From Hafnia paralvei ATCC 29927 (lineage in GTDB: Bacteria > Pseudomonadota > Gammaproteobacteria > Enterobacterales > Enterobacteriaceae): 64,000 nt of DNA. The position numbers and the translations under genes are program-made. Positions 1 to 8,397 of this stretch are shown here, piece by piece (positions within the stretch are counted from its first letter, which is position 1; every line of letters begins with the position of its first letter). The stretch covers positions 62,001 through 126,000 of the forward strand of contig NZ_LXET01000063.1 in the NCBI RefSeq assembly GCF_001655005.1, given 5' to 3'. A model generated the notes under the pieces. The model was not told the DNA's origin and searched no databases. It saw only the letters and a list, made by a program, of their open reading frames with translations.

Positions 1-551
1 CTGAAGAACGTGAATTTGAAGGCCCGTTAAACGTCTATGGTTACTCTAAATTCCTGTTTGATCAGTATGTACGTCAGATTCTTCCGCAGGCAGAATCACA
101 AATTTGTGGCTTCCGTTACTTCAACGTTTATGGCCCACGCGAAGGCCATAAAGGCAGCATGGCAAGCGTTGCTTTCCACCTGAATAATCAAATCAACAAC
201 GGCGAAGATCCAAAACTATTTGAAGGCAGCGATGGTTTTAAACGTGACTTCATCTACGTAGGCGACGTTGCCGATGTCAACCTATGGTTCTGGCAGAAAG
301 GTATCTCCGGTATCTTCAACTGCGGTACTGGCCGTGCCGAATCCTTCCAAGCCGTTGCCGATGCCGTCGTTGCATATCATCAGAAAGGCAGCATTAGCTA
401 CATTCCTTTCCCAGATAAACTGAAAGGTCGCTATCAGGGCTTCACCAAAGCCGACACGACTAAACTGCGCGCTGCTGGCTACGATAAGCCATTCAAAACC
501 GTCGCAGAAGGCGTGAGTGAATATCTTGCATGGCTGAATAAAAAAGCCTAA
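1..551 (+). CDS. hldD: ADP-L-glycero-D-manno-heptose 6-epimerase, C-terminal part
   Basis: Short-chain dehydrogenase/reductase-type epimerase that converts ADP-D-glycero- to ADP-L-glycero-D-manno-heptose, the sugar donor for the LPS inner core; cytosolic. The start lies before the window: the open frame runs from base 3, giving 182 residues. If the protein has the usual 310 residues, the window begins near residue 129, which puts the catalytic pair of the YGYSK motif exactly at Tyr140 and Lys144. RYFNVYGPREGHKGSMASV, a family hallmark, follows. It ends 34 bases before waaF and is presumably the first gene of hldD-waaF-waaC-waaL. Very sure of the identity; only the 5' part is missing, through truncation by the window. 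Confidence 0.98.
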   Translation, partial: EEREFEGPLNVYGYSKFLFDQYVRQILPQAESQICGFRYFNVYGPREGHKGSMASVAFHLNNQINNGEDPKLFEGSDGFKRDFIYVGDVADVNLWFWQKGISGIFNCGTGRAESFQAVADAVVAYHQKGSISYIPFPDKLKGRYQGFTKADTTKLRAAGYDKPFKTVAEGVSEYLAWLNKKA

Positions 552-585
552 ATACGCGACTTAACAGTAAGGAATGAAGCACGGT

Positions 586-1635
586 ATGAAAATACTGGTT
601 ATCGGACCTTCATGGGTAGGCGACATGATGATGTCGCAGAGCTTATATCGAACCCTGAAGGCCGAGCATCCTGATGCTAAAATCGACGTGATGGCACCCA
701 ACTGGTGCCGTCCATTATTAGCGCGTATGCCTGAAGTTAATGAAGCTATTGCCATGCCTCTAGGACACGGAGCTTTAGCTCTGGGCGAGCGCTATCGTTT
801 GGGGAAAAGCCTACGCGATAGCAACTATGATCGCGCCTATGTGCTGCCAAATTCATTTAAGTCGGCTCTGGTTCCCTTCTTTGCCCGCATTCCCGTCAGA
901 ACGGGATGGAAAGGCGAAATGCGCTATGGATTGCTGACTGATGTACGTCAGCTAGACAAAGCCGCATTCCCGCTGATGGTTGAGCGCTACGTTGCGTTAG
1001 CCTACCCATCACAGCAGATAAAATCAGCCAAAGATTTGCCTCAGCCTTTGTTGTGGCCTGCGCTCAGCGTAGCCGACGAAGAGATTGCTGAAACCGCTGC
1101 GGCATTTAATCTGACAGACCATCGCCCAATCATTGGATTTTGTCCTGGAGCCGAGTTTGGCCCAGCCAAACGTTGGCCGCATTACCACTATGCCGCGTTG
1201 GCTCAAAAGCTTATCGACCAGGGATATCAGATCGCGCTCTTTGGCTCAGCCAAAGATCATGAGGCCGGTGAAGAAATTTGCCACGCTCTAACAGAAGACG
1301 CTCGTGAATACTGCTTGAATGTTGCAGGGCAAACTAATTTAGATCAGGCAGTTATCTTAATCGCAGCGTGCCAAGCTATCGTTACCAATGATTCTGGTCT
1401 AATGCACGTCGCGGCTGCGCTTAACAAACCACTGGTTGCGCTTTATGGTCCAAGCAGCCCAGACTTCACACCGCCGCTATCTGATAAAGCCAAAGTGATC
1501 CGCTTGATTACAGGCTATCTAAAAATCCGCAAAGGTGATGCAAATCAGGGATATCACCAGAGTCTAATCGATATTCAGCCTGATGCTGTTATGCAAGCAT
1601 TGAACGAGTTATTGCCAAAGGATACCCAGCTGTAA
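586..1635 (+). CDS. waaF: ADP-heptose:LPS heptosyltransferase II
   Basis: GT9-family enzyme that adds the second L-glycero-D-manno-heptose to HepI of the LPS inner core at the cytoplasmic face of the inner membrane. The 349-residue product starts MKILVIGPSWVGDMMMSQSL, the family N-terminus. An in-frame ATG lies 12 bases upstream (574), but AAGGA at 569-573 touches it directly, while it stands 12 bases before the ATG at 586, so 586 is preferred. The C-terminal nucleotide-sugar region carries VTNDSGLMHVAAAL and ALYGPSSP. Its TAA stop overlaps the waaC ATG by one base (TAATG), indicating translational coupling. Confidence 0.97.
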   Translation: MKILVIGPSWVGDMMMSQSLYRTLKAEHPDAKIDVMAPNWCRPLLARMPEVNEAIAMPLGHGALALGERYRLGKSLRDSNYDRAYVLPNSFKSALVPFFARIPVRTGWKGEMRYGLLTDVRQLDKAAFPLMVERYVALAYPSQQIKSAKDLPQPLLWPALSVADEEIAETAAAFNLTDHRPIIGFCPGAEFGPAKRWPHYHYAALAQKLIDQGYQIALFGSAKDHEAGEEICHALTEDAREYCLNVAGQTNLDQAVILIAACQAIVTNDSGLMHVAAALNKPLVALYGPSSPDFTPPLSDKAKVIRLITGYLKIRKGDANQGYHQSLIDIQPDAVMQALNELLPKDTQL

Positions 1636-2597
1636 TGCATGTCTTGATCGTCAAAACCTCATCAATGGGCGATGTTCTTCACACGCTACCAGCACTGACA
1701 GATGCCATGCATGCCATTCCAGATATCAAATTTGATTGGGTGGTCGAAGAAGGATTTGCACAAATACCAAGCTGGCATCCAGCCGTTGATCGCGTCATTC
1801 CTGTCGCGATTCGCCGTTGGAGGAAAAACTGGTTTGGTGCCGCAACCCGCCAAGAGCGCTGTGATTTCAAAAGAGAAGTTCAACGCCGTACCTACGATGC
1901 CGTTATTGACGCTCAAGGCCTGATTAAAAGCGCAGCGCTAATTACACGTATCGCGAAAGGCCCGCGTCACGGACAAGATTGCCAAAGTGCCAGAGAACCT
2001 TTTGCTAGCTGGTTTTTTAATCATCGCTACAATATCAGCAAAAAAATGCACGCGGTTGAACGAACCCGCGAGCTGTTTGCCGTCAGTCTAGGTTATACAA
2101 AACCACAAAGCAGAGGGAATTACGCTATTGCCCAACGTTTTCTTGAGCATCTGCCAGCAGATCATGGCAGTTATCTGGTTTTCTTACATGCAACCACACG
2201 TGACGATAAACACTGGCCAGAAGAGCACTGGCGTGAGCTGATTGCTTTAGTCGAGCCTACAGGCATCAAGATCAAACTTCCTTGGGGAGCAGAACACGAG
2301 CACCAACGAGCCCTGCGTCTCGCAGAAGGTTTTGGACATGTGGAAGTTTTACCACGGCTATCGCTTGAACAGGTGGCTGAGGTACTCGCGGGGGCAAAAG
2401 CAGTGGTATCGGTAGATACAGGTTTGAGCCATTTAGCCGCCGCGCTTGATCGACCAAATATAACGCTATACGGCCCAACCGATCCTGGGCTTATTGGTGG
2501 GTATGGTGAAAATCAGGTGGCGTGTTGTTCGCAGGACAAATCGCTGGCTAATCTAGCAGCTAGTACCGTATTTAGCTCTTTGGCTAAAAATTTATAA
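1635..2597 (+). CDS. waaC: ADP-heptose:LPS heptosyltransferase I
   Basis: GT9 enzyme that transfers the first heptose onto Kdo2-lipid A. The protein has 320 residues, near the usual length. The N-terminal MHVLIVKTSSMGDVLHTLPA contains the conserved Asp13 thought to act as the catalytic base; Lys-rich KLPWGAEHE and VSVDTGLSHLAAAL form the ADP-heptose site. The start codon overlaps the waaF stop, so the two sequential heptosyltransferases are co-translated. waaL follows after 25 bases. Identity is clear from full-length similarity to the family. Confidence 0.97.
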   Translation: MHVLIVKTSSMGDVLHTLPALTDAMHAIPDIKFDWVVEEGFAQIPSWHPAVDRVIPVAIRRWRKNWFGAATRQERCDFKREVQRRTYDAVIDAQGLIKSAALITRIAKGPRHGQDCQSAREPFASWFFNHRYNISKKMHAVERTRELFAVSLGYTKPQSRGNYAIAQRFLEHLPADHGSYLVFLHATTRDDKHWPEEHWRELIALVEPTGIKIKLPWGAEHEHQRALRLAEGFGHVEVLPRLSLEQVAEVLAGAKAVVSVDTGLSHLAAALDRPNITLYGPTDPGLIGGYGENQVACCSQDKSLANLAASTVFSSLAKNL

Positions 2598-2622
2598 GAA
2601 CAATTTTGTTGTTGGAGCACAT

Positions 2623-3849
2623 ATGAGTTTAGCGCTACCACTCCAGAGACGCGATCTCGATTGGCAGTCTATTTGGAATAGAACAATTGTATTTTTGTTT
2701 ATCACTACATATTTTTTTGATGGCATAAGCCGATACAAACATATGATCAGTGCCGCCATATATATCACGGGGCTGGTTTATATTATCCAACAACGCAAAA
2801 AAATATTTAGCATTCTGAAGAACAATCTTTTTCTGTCATTAGCTATTTTTACTGTAGCGATGATATATGCCATAACAATATCCGTTGAGCCATCGCTAAG
2901 CTTAAAACGTGCGTCTAATAGTATTTTCGAAAAGCTATTTTTAGTCTCCATTATGATCGCAATGGTTCTCCACCGAGAAGATAACAAAAAAATAGCGCAT
3001 ATGCTGGTGCTCGCTCTTGCTACAACGCTAGTCATTTTGACAGGCACAGAGCTGCATCAGTATATTGAAGAGTATAAAGTAGGGATCATTCCATTCACGA
3101 GTTTCGAACATCGTCGAATCTCAGATACATTAATTTTTATATTCCCCGCAATACTCACCCTATGGACAATTCCAGGGGCAAAATATAAAACGATCTTCTT
3201 CGTGCTAGCAGCTATCTTCGCCATTCTGATGCTGGGCACTCTGCAACGAGGAACTTGGCTTTCATTACTCGTTCCAGCGCTCATCTGGGCCATAGCAAAA
3301 CGCGAATGGAAGCTACCTTTACTTGCAGCTCTGGTTATTGGTGTAGGGCTATTTACTGTCCACCAAAAAGATCCACAGCAGGTGAAAACCCTATTCCATA
3401 AGCTACAGCAAACCGACAGCAGTGGTCGCTACGAAAACGGTACACAAGGTGCAGCGCTTGATCTCATCCTTGAAAACACGATAAAAGGTTATGGATTTGG
3501 TAACGATCTTTACCATCACGTCTACAACAAGCGCTCCCCAAGCTATCCTGACTGGCGCTTTAAAGAGTCTATTGGGCCACATAACCTAACGCTCTCTATT
3601 TGGTTTGCTGGCGGCGTTATCGGAGTCGCGGCACTTTATTACTTATTAGTATCAGCACTCGTTTCGAGCATAAAAGGATACCGTGAAAATAACGGTCCAG
3701 CACAAGATGCGTTTCTCATCCTGACACTTATATTGATTGGGGACTTTATCGTTAGAGGCGCTTTCGAAACGGTAAGAATTGAGAATATTGCCGTTATCAT
3801 CGGCATTCTTCTCGCCTTACACGCAAAAAAATACTACGTAGAGAATTAA
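2623..3849 (+). CDS. waaL: O-antigen ligase
   Basis: Polytopic inner-membrane protein (408 residues, many hydrophobic segments) of the Wzy_C/WaaL superfamily, which moves O-polysaccharide from undecaprenyl diphosphate to the lipid A-core on the periplasmic side. Features seen: LGTLQRGTWLSLL with the conserved Arg, and a large loop with GYGFGNDLYHHV and GPHNLTLSIW, whose His is typical of the family. WaaL sequences are poorly conserved, so the call rests on this pattern, the length and the position directly behind waaC. GGAG at 2614-2617 serves as ribosome site for the ATG at 2623. Here waaL sits in the hldD operon, separate from the other outer-core genes, which converge on it from the right. 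Confidence 0.9.
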   Translation: MSLALPLQRRDLDWQSIWNRTIVFLFITTYFFDGISRYKHMISAAIYITGLVYIIQQRKKIFSILKNNLFLSLAIFTVAMIYAITISVEPSLSLKRASNSIFEKLFLVSIMIAMVLHREDNKKIAHMLVLALATTLVILTGTELHQYIEEYKVGIIPFTSFEHRRISDTLIFIFPAILTLWTIPGAKYKTIFFVLAAIFAILMLGTLQRGTWLSLLVPALIWAIAKREWKLPLLAALVIGVGLFTVHQKDPQQVKTLFHKLQQTDSSGRYENGTQGAALDLILENTIKGYGFGNDLYHHVYNKRSPSYPDWRFKESIGPHNLTLSIWFAGGVIGVAALYYLLVSALVSSIKGYRENNGPAQDAFLILTLILIGDFIVRGAFETVRIENIAVIIGILLALHAKKYYVEN

Positions 3850-3852
3850 TAT

Positions 3853-3880
3853 AAAAAATGGCCCTGTAGGGCCATTTTTT
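3853..3880. terminator. bidirectional terminator between waaL and waaU
   Basis: A perfect 12-bp inverted repeat (AAAAAATGGCCC / GGGCCATTTTTT) with loop TGTA gives a GC hairpin followed by a T-run on both strands. It lies 3 bases after waaL and overlaps the first bases of the waaU stop codon, so it can end both convergent LPS operons. Confidence 0.9.
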
Positions 3881-4964
3881 AATTCCGCATTGAGAGCATG
3901 TTCTCTATAGCGCACTTTATTTTATCATCCGGAATGTCTTCAACATTACGTGTATCTGACAATATTTGGATTGCATACTCACTATTCGGCCCCCATGTCG
4001 AGGGCTGTGAGTTTATCTGAGTCTTCGACATCGGATAAAAAGCAACGATTGGCTTATTAAAGGCTGTTGCCGCATGCACTATAGATGTATCAACGGAAAC
4101 TATGTAATCGACTTGCTTTACCAAAGATGTGGCGTGTATATAACGAGTAAAAGGCGTTTTTTCAACACCATCTATCTCTATATGCTTAATCTCAGATTCA
4201 AGACCCGAGATTATGATTACAGGGTTTTCGATTTTCTGCTTAATGATATCTACAATTGCATTAATTTTCGCAGTGCTAAACTTTCGGGTTTTGAGAGCAC
4301 CAAATGGATTTAGCAACACCGTTGTTCTTCCACTAAAGCGCTCTAGATACTGCCTTACAATCGCATCGGCATCTTTTGGAATAGGTAAGTCATATGACAT
4401 ATCCACCTCATCGAGATCAATATTCGGCTTTAGCAACCTCAGTATTGATTTAGTCCTTTCAGAAGTATGGCGATTTAATGATAGATCCTCAGGCAGACTG
4501 ATATCATATGTCTTATACTTACCCGCTTTATTAAAACCTAATATGTGCTTGGGATTGATAACCTGCATCATCATAATGCTACGATAGCTATGTACTTCGT
4601 TGAGAGGATCTATAACTAAATCATACTTCTTCTTTCTCAACTTAAGAGCTAGAGAAAACATATTAAAGAATTTCTCTTTACATACGAAGATGTGCTTAAT
4701 ATTTTTATTTTCTTTTATTAATTCAGCACATACTGCACCTGTAACAACTGAAACCTCAAGCCCTAACCGATGACACTCACGAAAAAGTGGAGTGAAAATG
4801 ATCATATCTCCAAGCTTATTATTATCTCTCATGATTAATATATTTTTTATTTCACTCGTTTCAAAATTACGTTTTTTAAAACGAAAAAATAAAACCATCA
4901 TCATGAAGATTTTAAAGTCTTTAATAAAAGCTTTCTTTCTTCTGTGAAAGGAACCTAATTTCAC
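3879..4964 (-). CDS. waaU: LPS core heptosyltransferase IV-like (WaaU/RfaK)
   Basis: GT9-family glycosyltransferase of 361 residues acting late in outer-core assembly. The N-terminus MKLGSFHRRKK and the DNNKLGDMI motif closely resemble E. coli K-12 WaaU, and VSVDTSIVHAATAF plus AFYPMSKT match the C-terminal half of GT9 enzymes. The start is GTG at 4964, with GGAG eight bases upstream, and it is supported by the homologous N-terminus. It is the last gene of the waaQ operon, 45 bases after waaZ. Coding sequence is visibly AT-rich compared with waaG or waaQ. The exact sugar and acceptor cannot be read from sequence, since WaaU-like enzymes differ between core types. Confidence 0.82.
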   Translation of the reverse strand: MKLGSFHRRKKAFIKDFKIFMMMVLFFRFKKRNFETSEIKNILIMRDNNKLGDMIIFTPLFRECHRLGLEVSVVTGAVCAELIKENKNIKHIFVCKEKFFNMFSLALKLRKKKYDLVIDPLNEVHSYRSIMMMQVINPKHILGFNKAGKYKTYDISLPEDLSLNRHTSERTKSILRLLKPNIDLDEVDMSYDLPIPKDADAIVRQYLERFSGRTTVLLNPFGALKTRKFSTAKINAIVDIIKQKIENPVIIISGLESEIKHIEIDGVEKTPFTRYIHATSLVKQVDYIVSVDTSIVHAATAFNKPIVAFYPMSKTQINSQPSTWGPNSEYAIQILSDTRNVEDIPDDKIKCAIENMLSMRN

Positions 4965-5009
4965 TGATGATACTCCGATAAAATTTCTTGATAAAACAGC
5001 TAAAGCTGA

Positions 5010-5789
5010 TTAATTATTCACGTCTAAATACGGTATAATTTTGTAATCAATGGCCGTATTGTTTGATAAATTATATATGTTGATATCTTTAACGTTATCT
5101 TTCATAAAAATAAAGAATGGGATAATTTTACCTAGATCTCTGCTAAGCTCTGACGGCATAGACGGCTCACCATTCTTATCATAAAAGCGAGAACACGAAT
5201 CAACCAAGTCCAAGCCAGAACAAATGATCTTAGTGTAACGCAAACTATAGGCAATCTGGATGGCTGCATAGGCCACGGTATGACAAGAGCAATATCCATC
5301 GCTAATGTCTAAGCTGAATCCAACCAATCTTCTTCTTTTAGATACTGGTACGTCAATTAAAATATTTTTATTTCTCATTGACAAAATTTTAAATCGTATC
5401 TTTTTTAAGAAACCGCCTTTCTCTCTTTTATAAAGCATCTTCATGATGAAGCAATTTTCTTGTAAAAATCGCTTATCTTCCAAGCTAGCTTTTTCAAATA
5501 CATCACAATTGACTATAGTATATTGGCTGTTCTTAACGAAAAACTTGAAGTCATCATTTTTTTGGATTAAGAATCGGTCATCTGTTAAAACATAAATAAA
5601 TGGTTTAATATCATTCTCAATCAAATAACGAGCTGATCCATTCACCGAAATAACATCTGATTCTTTTAACAATGAAATTGGTGTATTAACCGAGGTCGGC
5701 CCTGAAAGAAAAATAACAGTACTATCATGTTTCCTCTCATTAATAAGAGAGTCTACATCCTGTCTTGTAATATATTTGAAATCACTCAT
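5010..5789 (-). CDS. waaZ: LPS core biosynthesis protein WaaZ
   Basis: 259-residue protein resembling RfaZ/WaaZ, needed in E. coli K-12 and R2-type cores for adding a third Kdo residue to the inner core. Recognised from IFLSGPTSVNTPISLL, SVNGSARYLIENDIKPFIY, YCSCHTVAYAAIQIAYSLRY and the SELSRDLGKIIPFF block near the C-terminus. It lacks a signal peptide or membrane segment, so it should be cytosolic. It begins 9 bases after waaY and is AT-rich like its neighbours. Presence of waaZ suggests a core with partial Kdo substitution, as in E. coli K-12, but that is inference. Confidence 0.9.
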   Translation of the reverse strand: MSDFKYITRQDVDSLINERKHDSTVIFLSGPTSVNTPISLLKESDVISVNGSARYLIENDIKPFIYVLTDDRFLIQKNDDFKFFVKNSQYTIVNCDVFEKASLEDKRFLQENCFIMKMLYKREKGGFLKKIRFKILSMRNKNILIDVPVSKRRRLVGFSLDISDGYCSCHTVAYAAIQIAYSLRYTKIICSGLDLVDSCSRFYDKNGEPSMPSELSRDLGKIIPFFIFMKDNVKDINIYNLSNNTAIDYKIIPYLDVNN

Positions 5790-5798
5790 AGGGTTAAC

Positions 5799-6524
5799 TC
5801 AGACTTTACGTTTTTTTAAACCCAGAAACATTTTCACCTTGGCTTTTATAGCTTTTATTTTTTGGCGTAAATTATTTCTATAAACAACAGAGAAATAGGC
5901 AAAATCATTAACCGTATTGCGGATATTAAGATGCCTTTCCATATCAATTCTGTCTTTTGCTTTTCGCTTTGCATTGCATGCTTTCCCAGACAGGTCAATA
6001 ATTCTAACGCCATCTTGAGATAAGATAAAATTCCCTTTGTGAGGATCGCCTGAGACCATATTATGCTGATGCAGTTCGATCATCTTAGACTGAATTTCAG
6101 TACGGATATTCTCATCAAAATCCTGAACATCAGAAAGCTCAACGCCATCGACAAACTCAATTAACATGATAAATACGCTAGCATAATTAAATATTTTCTT
6201 CTCTGCTAGCAGATAAAAATCATTAGGGAATGTCACCCCCTCATTTCTTACTCTATCCGTTTGAAGTAATAGATTAAGATAATAGTCGCCCTTCACAAAA
6301 GATTTAAAAAAACGCTCAGTTTTTTTTTCTTTTGGTGCAAAGACTTTAAATACAAATTTACCGTGAGGGGTATTAATCAGTGATACCTTTGTATCTTCAA
6401 TACTGCGGAATACTTTGATGACATCAAGATTGTTATTGAGAAAATCTCTGAAAATATTTTCATAAATTTCATTGTTGTCTTTAATGTAGACTTTGAAATT
6501 TTTAATGTTTTTACTAACTATCAT
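5799..6524 (-). CDS. waaY: LPS core heptose(II) kinase
   Basis: Kinase that phosphorylates HepII of the inner core, depending on prior action of WaaP and WaaQ. The 241 residues show a protein-kinase-like fold: KFVFKVF near the start (candidate ATP Lys), then HQHNMVSGDPHKGNF with the catalytic Asp and RIIDLSGK as a DFG-like metal site. ERFFKSFVKGDYY and the C-terminal basic stretch are typical for RfaY. It sits between the GT8 gene and waaZ, the E. coli order. AT-rich coding sequence. Confidence 0.93.
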   Translation of the reverse strand: MIVSKNIKNFKVYIKDNNEIYENIFRDFLNNNLDVIKVFRSIEDTKVSLINTPHGKFVFKVFAPKEKKTERFFKSFVKGDYYLNLLLQTDRVRNEGVTFPNDFYLLAEKKIFNYASVFIMLIEFVDGVELSDVQDFDENIRTEIQSKMIELHQHNMVSGDPHKGNFILSQDGVRIIDLSGKACNAKRKAKDRIDMERHLNIRNTVNDFAYFSVVYRNNLRQKIKAIKAKVKMFLGLKKRKV

Positions 6525-6552
6525 GAAAAAATCCGAATGTTAATATTATTCT

Positions 6553-7560
6553 TTATCCAAGCATTTTCTTTATGAAATACATAAAGTAAAAGTAGATGCC
6601 CTCAAAGGATTTATGCTGGTTAAACTTATGTTTTGCGCAATAGCGAAATTGACTGCTACTCTTCGGCTTCATCAGCGGCACGGTATCCCACGGGGAGCGT
6701 TTCTTAGCTTGATAAAAAGGGGTTGCACTGGGGTATTGAGCCCACTCGTGCCAAGGCTTTGTCGGGCCAATGTAATGGATAAATACTGTGCTTTCCGTTA
6801 TTGGATTTTCACAGTTCTTTTTAAGCTCATAATTTAAGCTGAACTGTGTGTTATATATCTTATCTAAAAACAATACACGGCCAGCCAAAACCATATTGAG
6901 AACATCCTGATCATAATAGGTTAGCTTACTTCTAATATTCTGATCGTTGAGTGATTTCATTGCTAACGTGCTGACATCCAGCCTTTTCCATTCAGGTACA
7001 TTAATCACTAATACGCCTGTGTTGAAGTACCCATTAGCAATCTGACGGTCCCCTAATGTTTCAGCACGCTGGCGCCACCAACTCTCGTCACGCTCAGTCA
7101 CCCCTGCAGCAACGACCCCGTCCAGAGAAAGAGTGCTAAGATCACGTATTGAGCCATTACACACGACATCAGAATCAACATAGACAATGCGTTCTAGTTT
7201 ATCGCTAAAGTAATCTGCAATAATAAATCTGAAATAGATGGCATATGTCCAAAGTTTGTTCTCAGGCAATGACTTGAGATTCGCTGCATTGACTAAGTAA
7301 ATTGAGATGTTCGTTTTATATTGTTCTGATAAAGCTTTAAATTTCGTCCGATCGTCCTCAGTAAATGAGTCCGTAAAAACATGAAAACTAAAATCTAAAT
7401 CTTTATTTTCTATTAGTATGGACGTGATTGATACTGCACAACCGAATAGAAAATTCTTATCTGTTCCATATGCAATATTTAGGCTATGACTGTTATCACA
7501 TCCATTGTTTCCCGAGTACGTTATGACTTCTTTTATGTACTGTTCTTCATTGAAAAACAT
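6553..7560 (-). CDS. LPS core glycosyltransferase, GT8 family (WaaO/WaaI-like)
   Basis: 335-residue GT8 retaining glycosyltransferase that adds a hexose to the growing outer core. The N-terminal LNIAYGTDKNFLFG nucleotide-sugar motif, the IVYVDSDVV metal-binding DXD near residues 129-131, YFNTGVLVIN, YYDQDVLN and HYIGPTKPWHEW are in family order, and a C-terminal basic helix could anchor it to the membrane. GGTGAG stands just ahead of the ATG. Only one such gene is present, where E. coli K-12 has two (waaO and waaJ), so the outer core is probably shorter or different. Donor (UDP-glucose or UDP-galactose) and linkage are unknown, so no symbol is given. Confidence 0.85.
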   Translation of the reverse strand: MFFNEEQYIKEVITYSGNNGCDNSHSLNIAYGTDKNFLFGCAVSITSILIENKDLDFSFHVFTDSFTEDDRTKFKALSEQYKTNISIYLVNAANLKSLPENKLWTYAIYFRFIIADYFSDKLERIVYVDSDVVCNGSIRDLSTLSLDGVVAAGVTERDESWWRQRAETLGDRQIANGYFNTGVLVINVPEWKRLDVSTLAMKSLNDQNIRSKLTYYDQDVLNMVLAGRVLFLDKIYNTQFSLNYELKKNCENPITESTVFIHYIGPTKPWHEWAQYPSATPFYQAKKRSPWDTVPLMKPKSSSQFRYCAKHKFNQHKSFEGIYFYFMYFIKKMLG

Positions 7561-7599
7561 GGTTTCTCACCTATCCTATCAATACACTAAAAGTGTTGA

Positions 7600-8397
7600 T
7601 CATAGCGACTTTCGTATGGTTCGTTCTTTTATTCTCTCAGATTTAACTATCGCCTTTTCTAACAACGCTTTCTCTTGTACCAAGATTGTACGTAAAGGCG
7701 CATCAAAATAGATTTTTAGAAAATAAAGAATATCTTTTTTGCTTAGACCAATATTAGAAGATGAAAAATACAGTCCAATCAGATCCTTATCTCTCCAGCG
7801 TTTTGGAACGTGTGAACGGATCTGAGAACGATGTAAATCGATAACCGACAGCTTTAGCTGGCTCTCTTCACCGTTGAACGGCAAATGAAGTAAGAAATGG
7901 CAAATATAGCAATCCCGATGATTCACGCCACCACGATGCATTTTTCTAACCATCGTCGCAAGTCGTTTTATCAACATACGCTTGATACCGAAATCAGGCG
8001 GGTTTAGTGCCCAATCGGCACAATAGTCTTCCAAACTGATTGTTGGAGCCAAATCCTCAGTAATGATGAAAGATTTGCGCGTCAGTGGATTGATCCCTGT
8101 TTGACCAAACCCAACCCCAGTCATGGTATCAACATCTAACTGGTATAAACGGTGAATCGCTTTCCATTCACGATCGGCACCTAATACGGGAATGCGGAAG
8201 GAGATTAAATTTTTTAAGACTTCTTTTAGCGTTGTGCCATAGTGGATCTTAATAAAATATGATTTATCTGCTAGAGAGAAACGCAATGTACGACGAGTCT
8301 CTAAAGCCCGAAATACCTCCCCCTGAAGCTTTTCGACTTCAACAAAAGGATCTTTCCCTTTCCACAAGGTGGTTAAGGGCTCTTTTAACTCAATCAT
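7600..8397 (-). CDS. waaP: LPS core heptose(I) kinase
   Basis: Phosphorylates HepI of the inner core, which is important for outer-membrane stability. With the ATG at 8397 the protein has 265 residues, the E. coli length, starting MIELKEPLTTLWKGKD; the catalytic HRD then falls at residues 160-162, matching the known Asp162. SVIDLHRSQ supplies the second metal ligand. A longer frame from GTG at 8406 exists, but AGGTGG (8403-8408) overlaps it and is well placed, five bases away, for 8397. The start lies within the end of waaG (8-base overlap), so translation is probably coupled. Confidence 0.97.
   Translation of the reverse strand: MIELKEPLTTLWKGKDPFVEVEKLQGEVFRALETRRTLRFSLADKSYFIKIHYGTTLKEVLKNLISFRIPVLGADREWKAIHRLYQLDVDTMTGVGFGQTGINPLTRKSFIITEDLAPTISLEDYCADWALNPPDFGIKRMLIKRLATMVRKMHRGGVNHRDCYICHFLLHLPFNGEESQLKLSVIDLHRSQIRSHVPKRWRDKDLIGLYFSSSNIGLSKKDILYFLKIYFDAPLRTILVQEKALLEKAIVKSERIKERTIRKSL

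Noticed and set aside
574..585. Upstream ATG for waaF
   Set aside because: AAGGA directly abuts this codon; the family N-terminus and spacing favour the ATG at 586.
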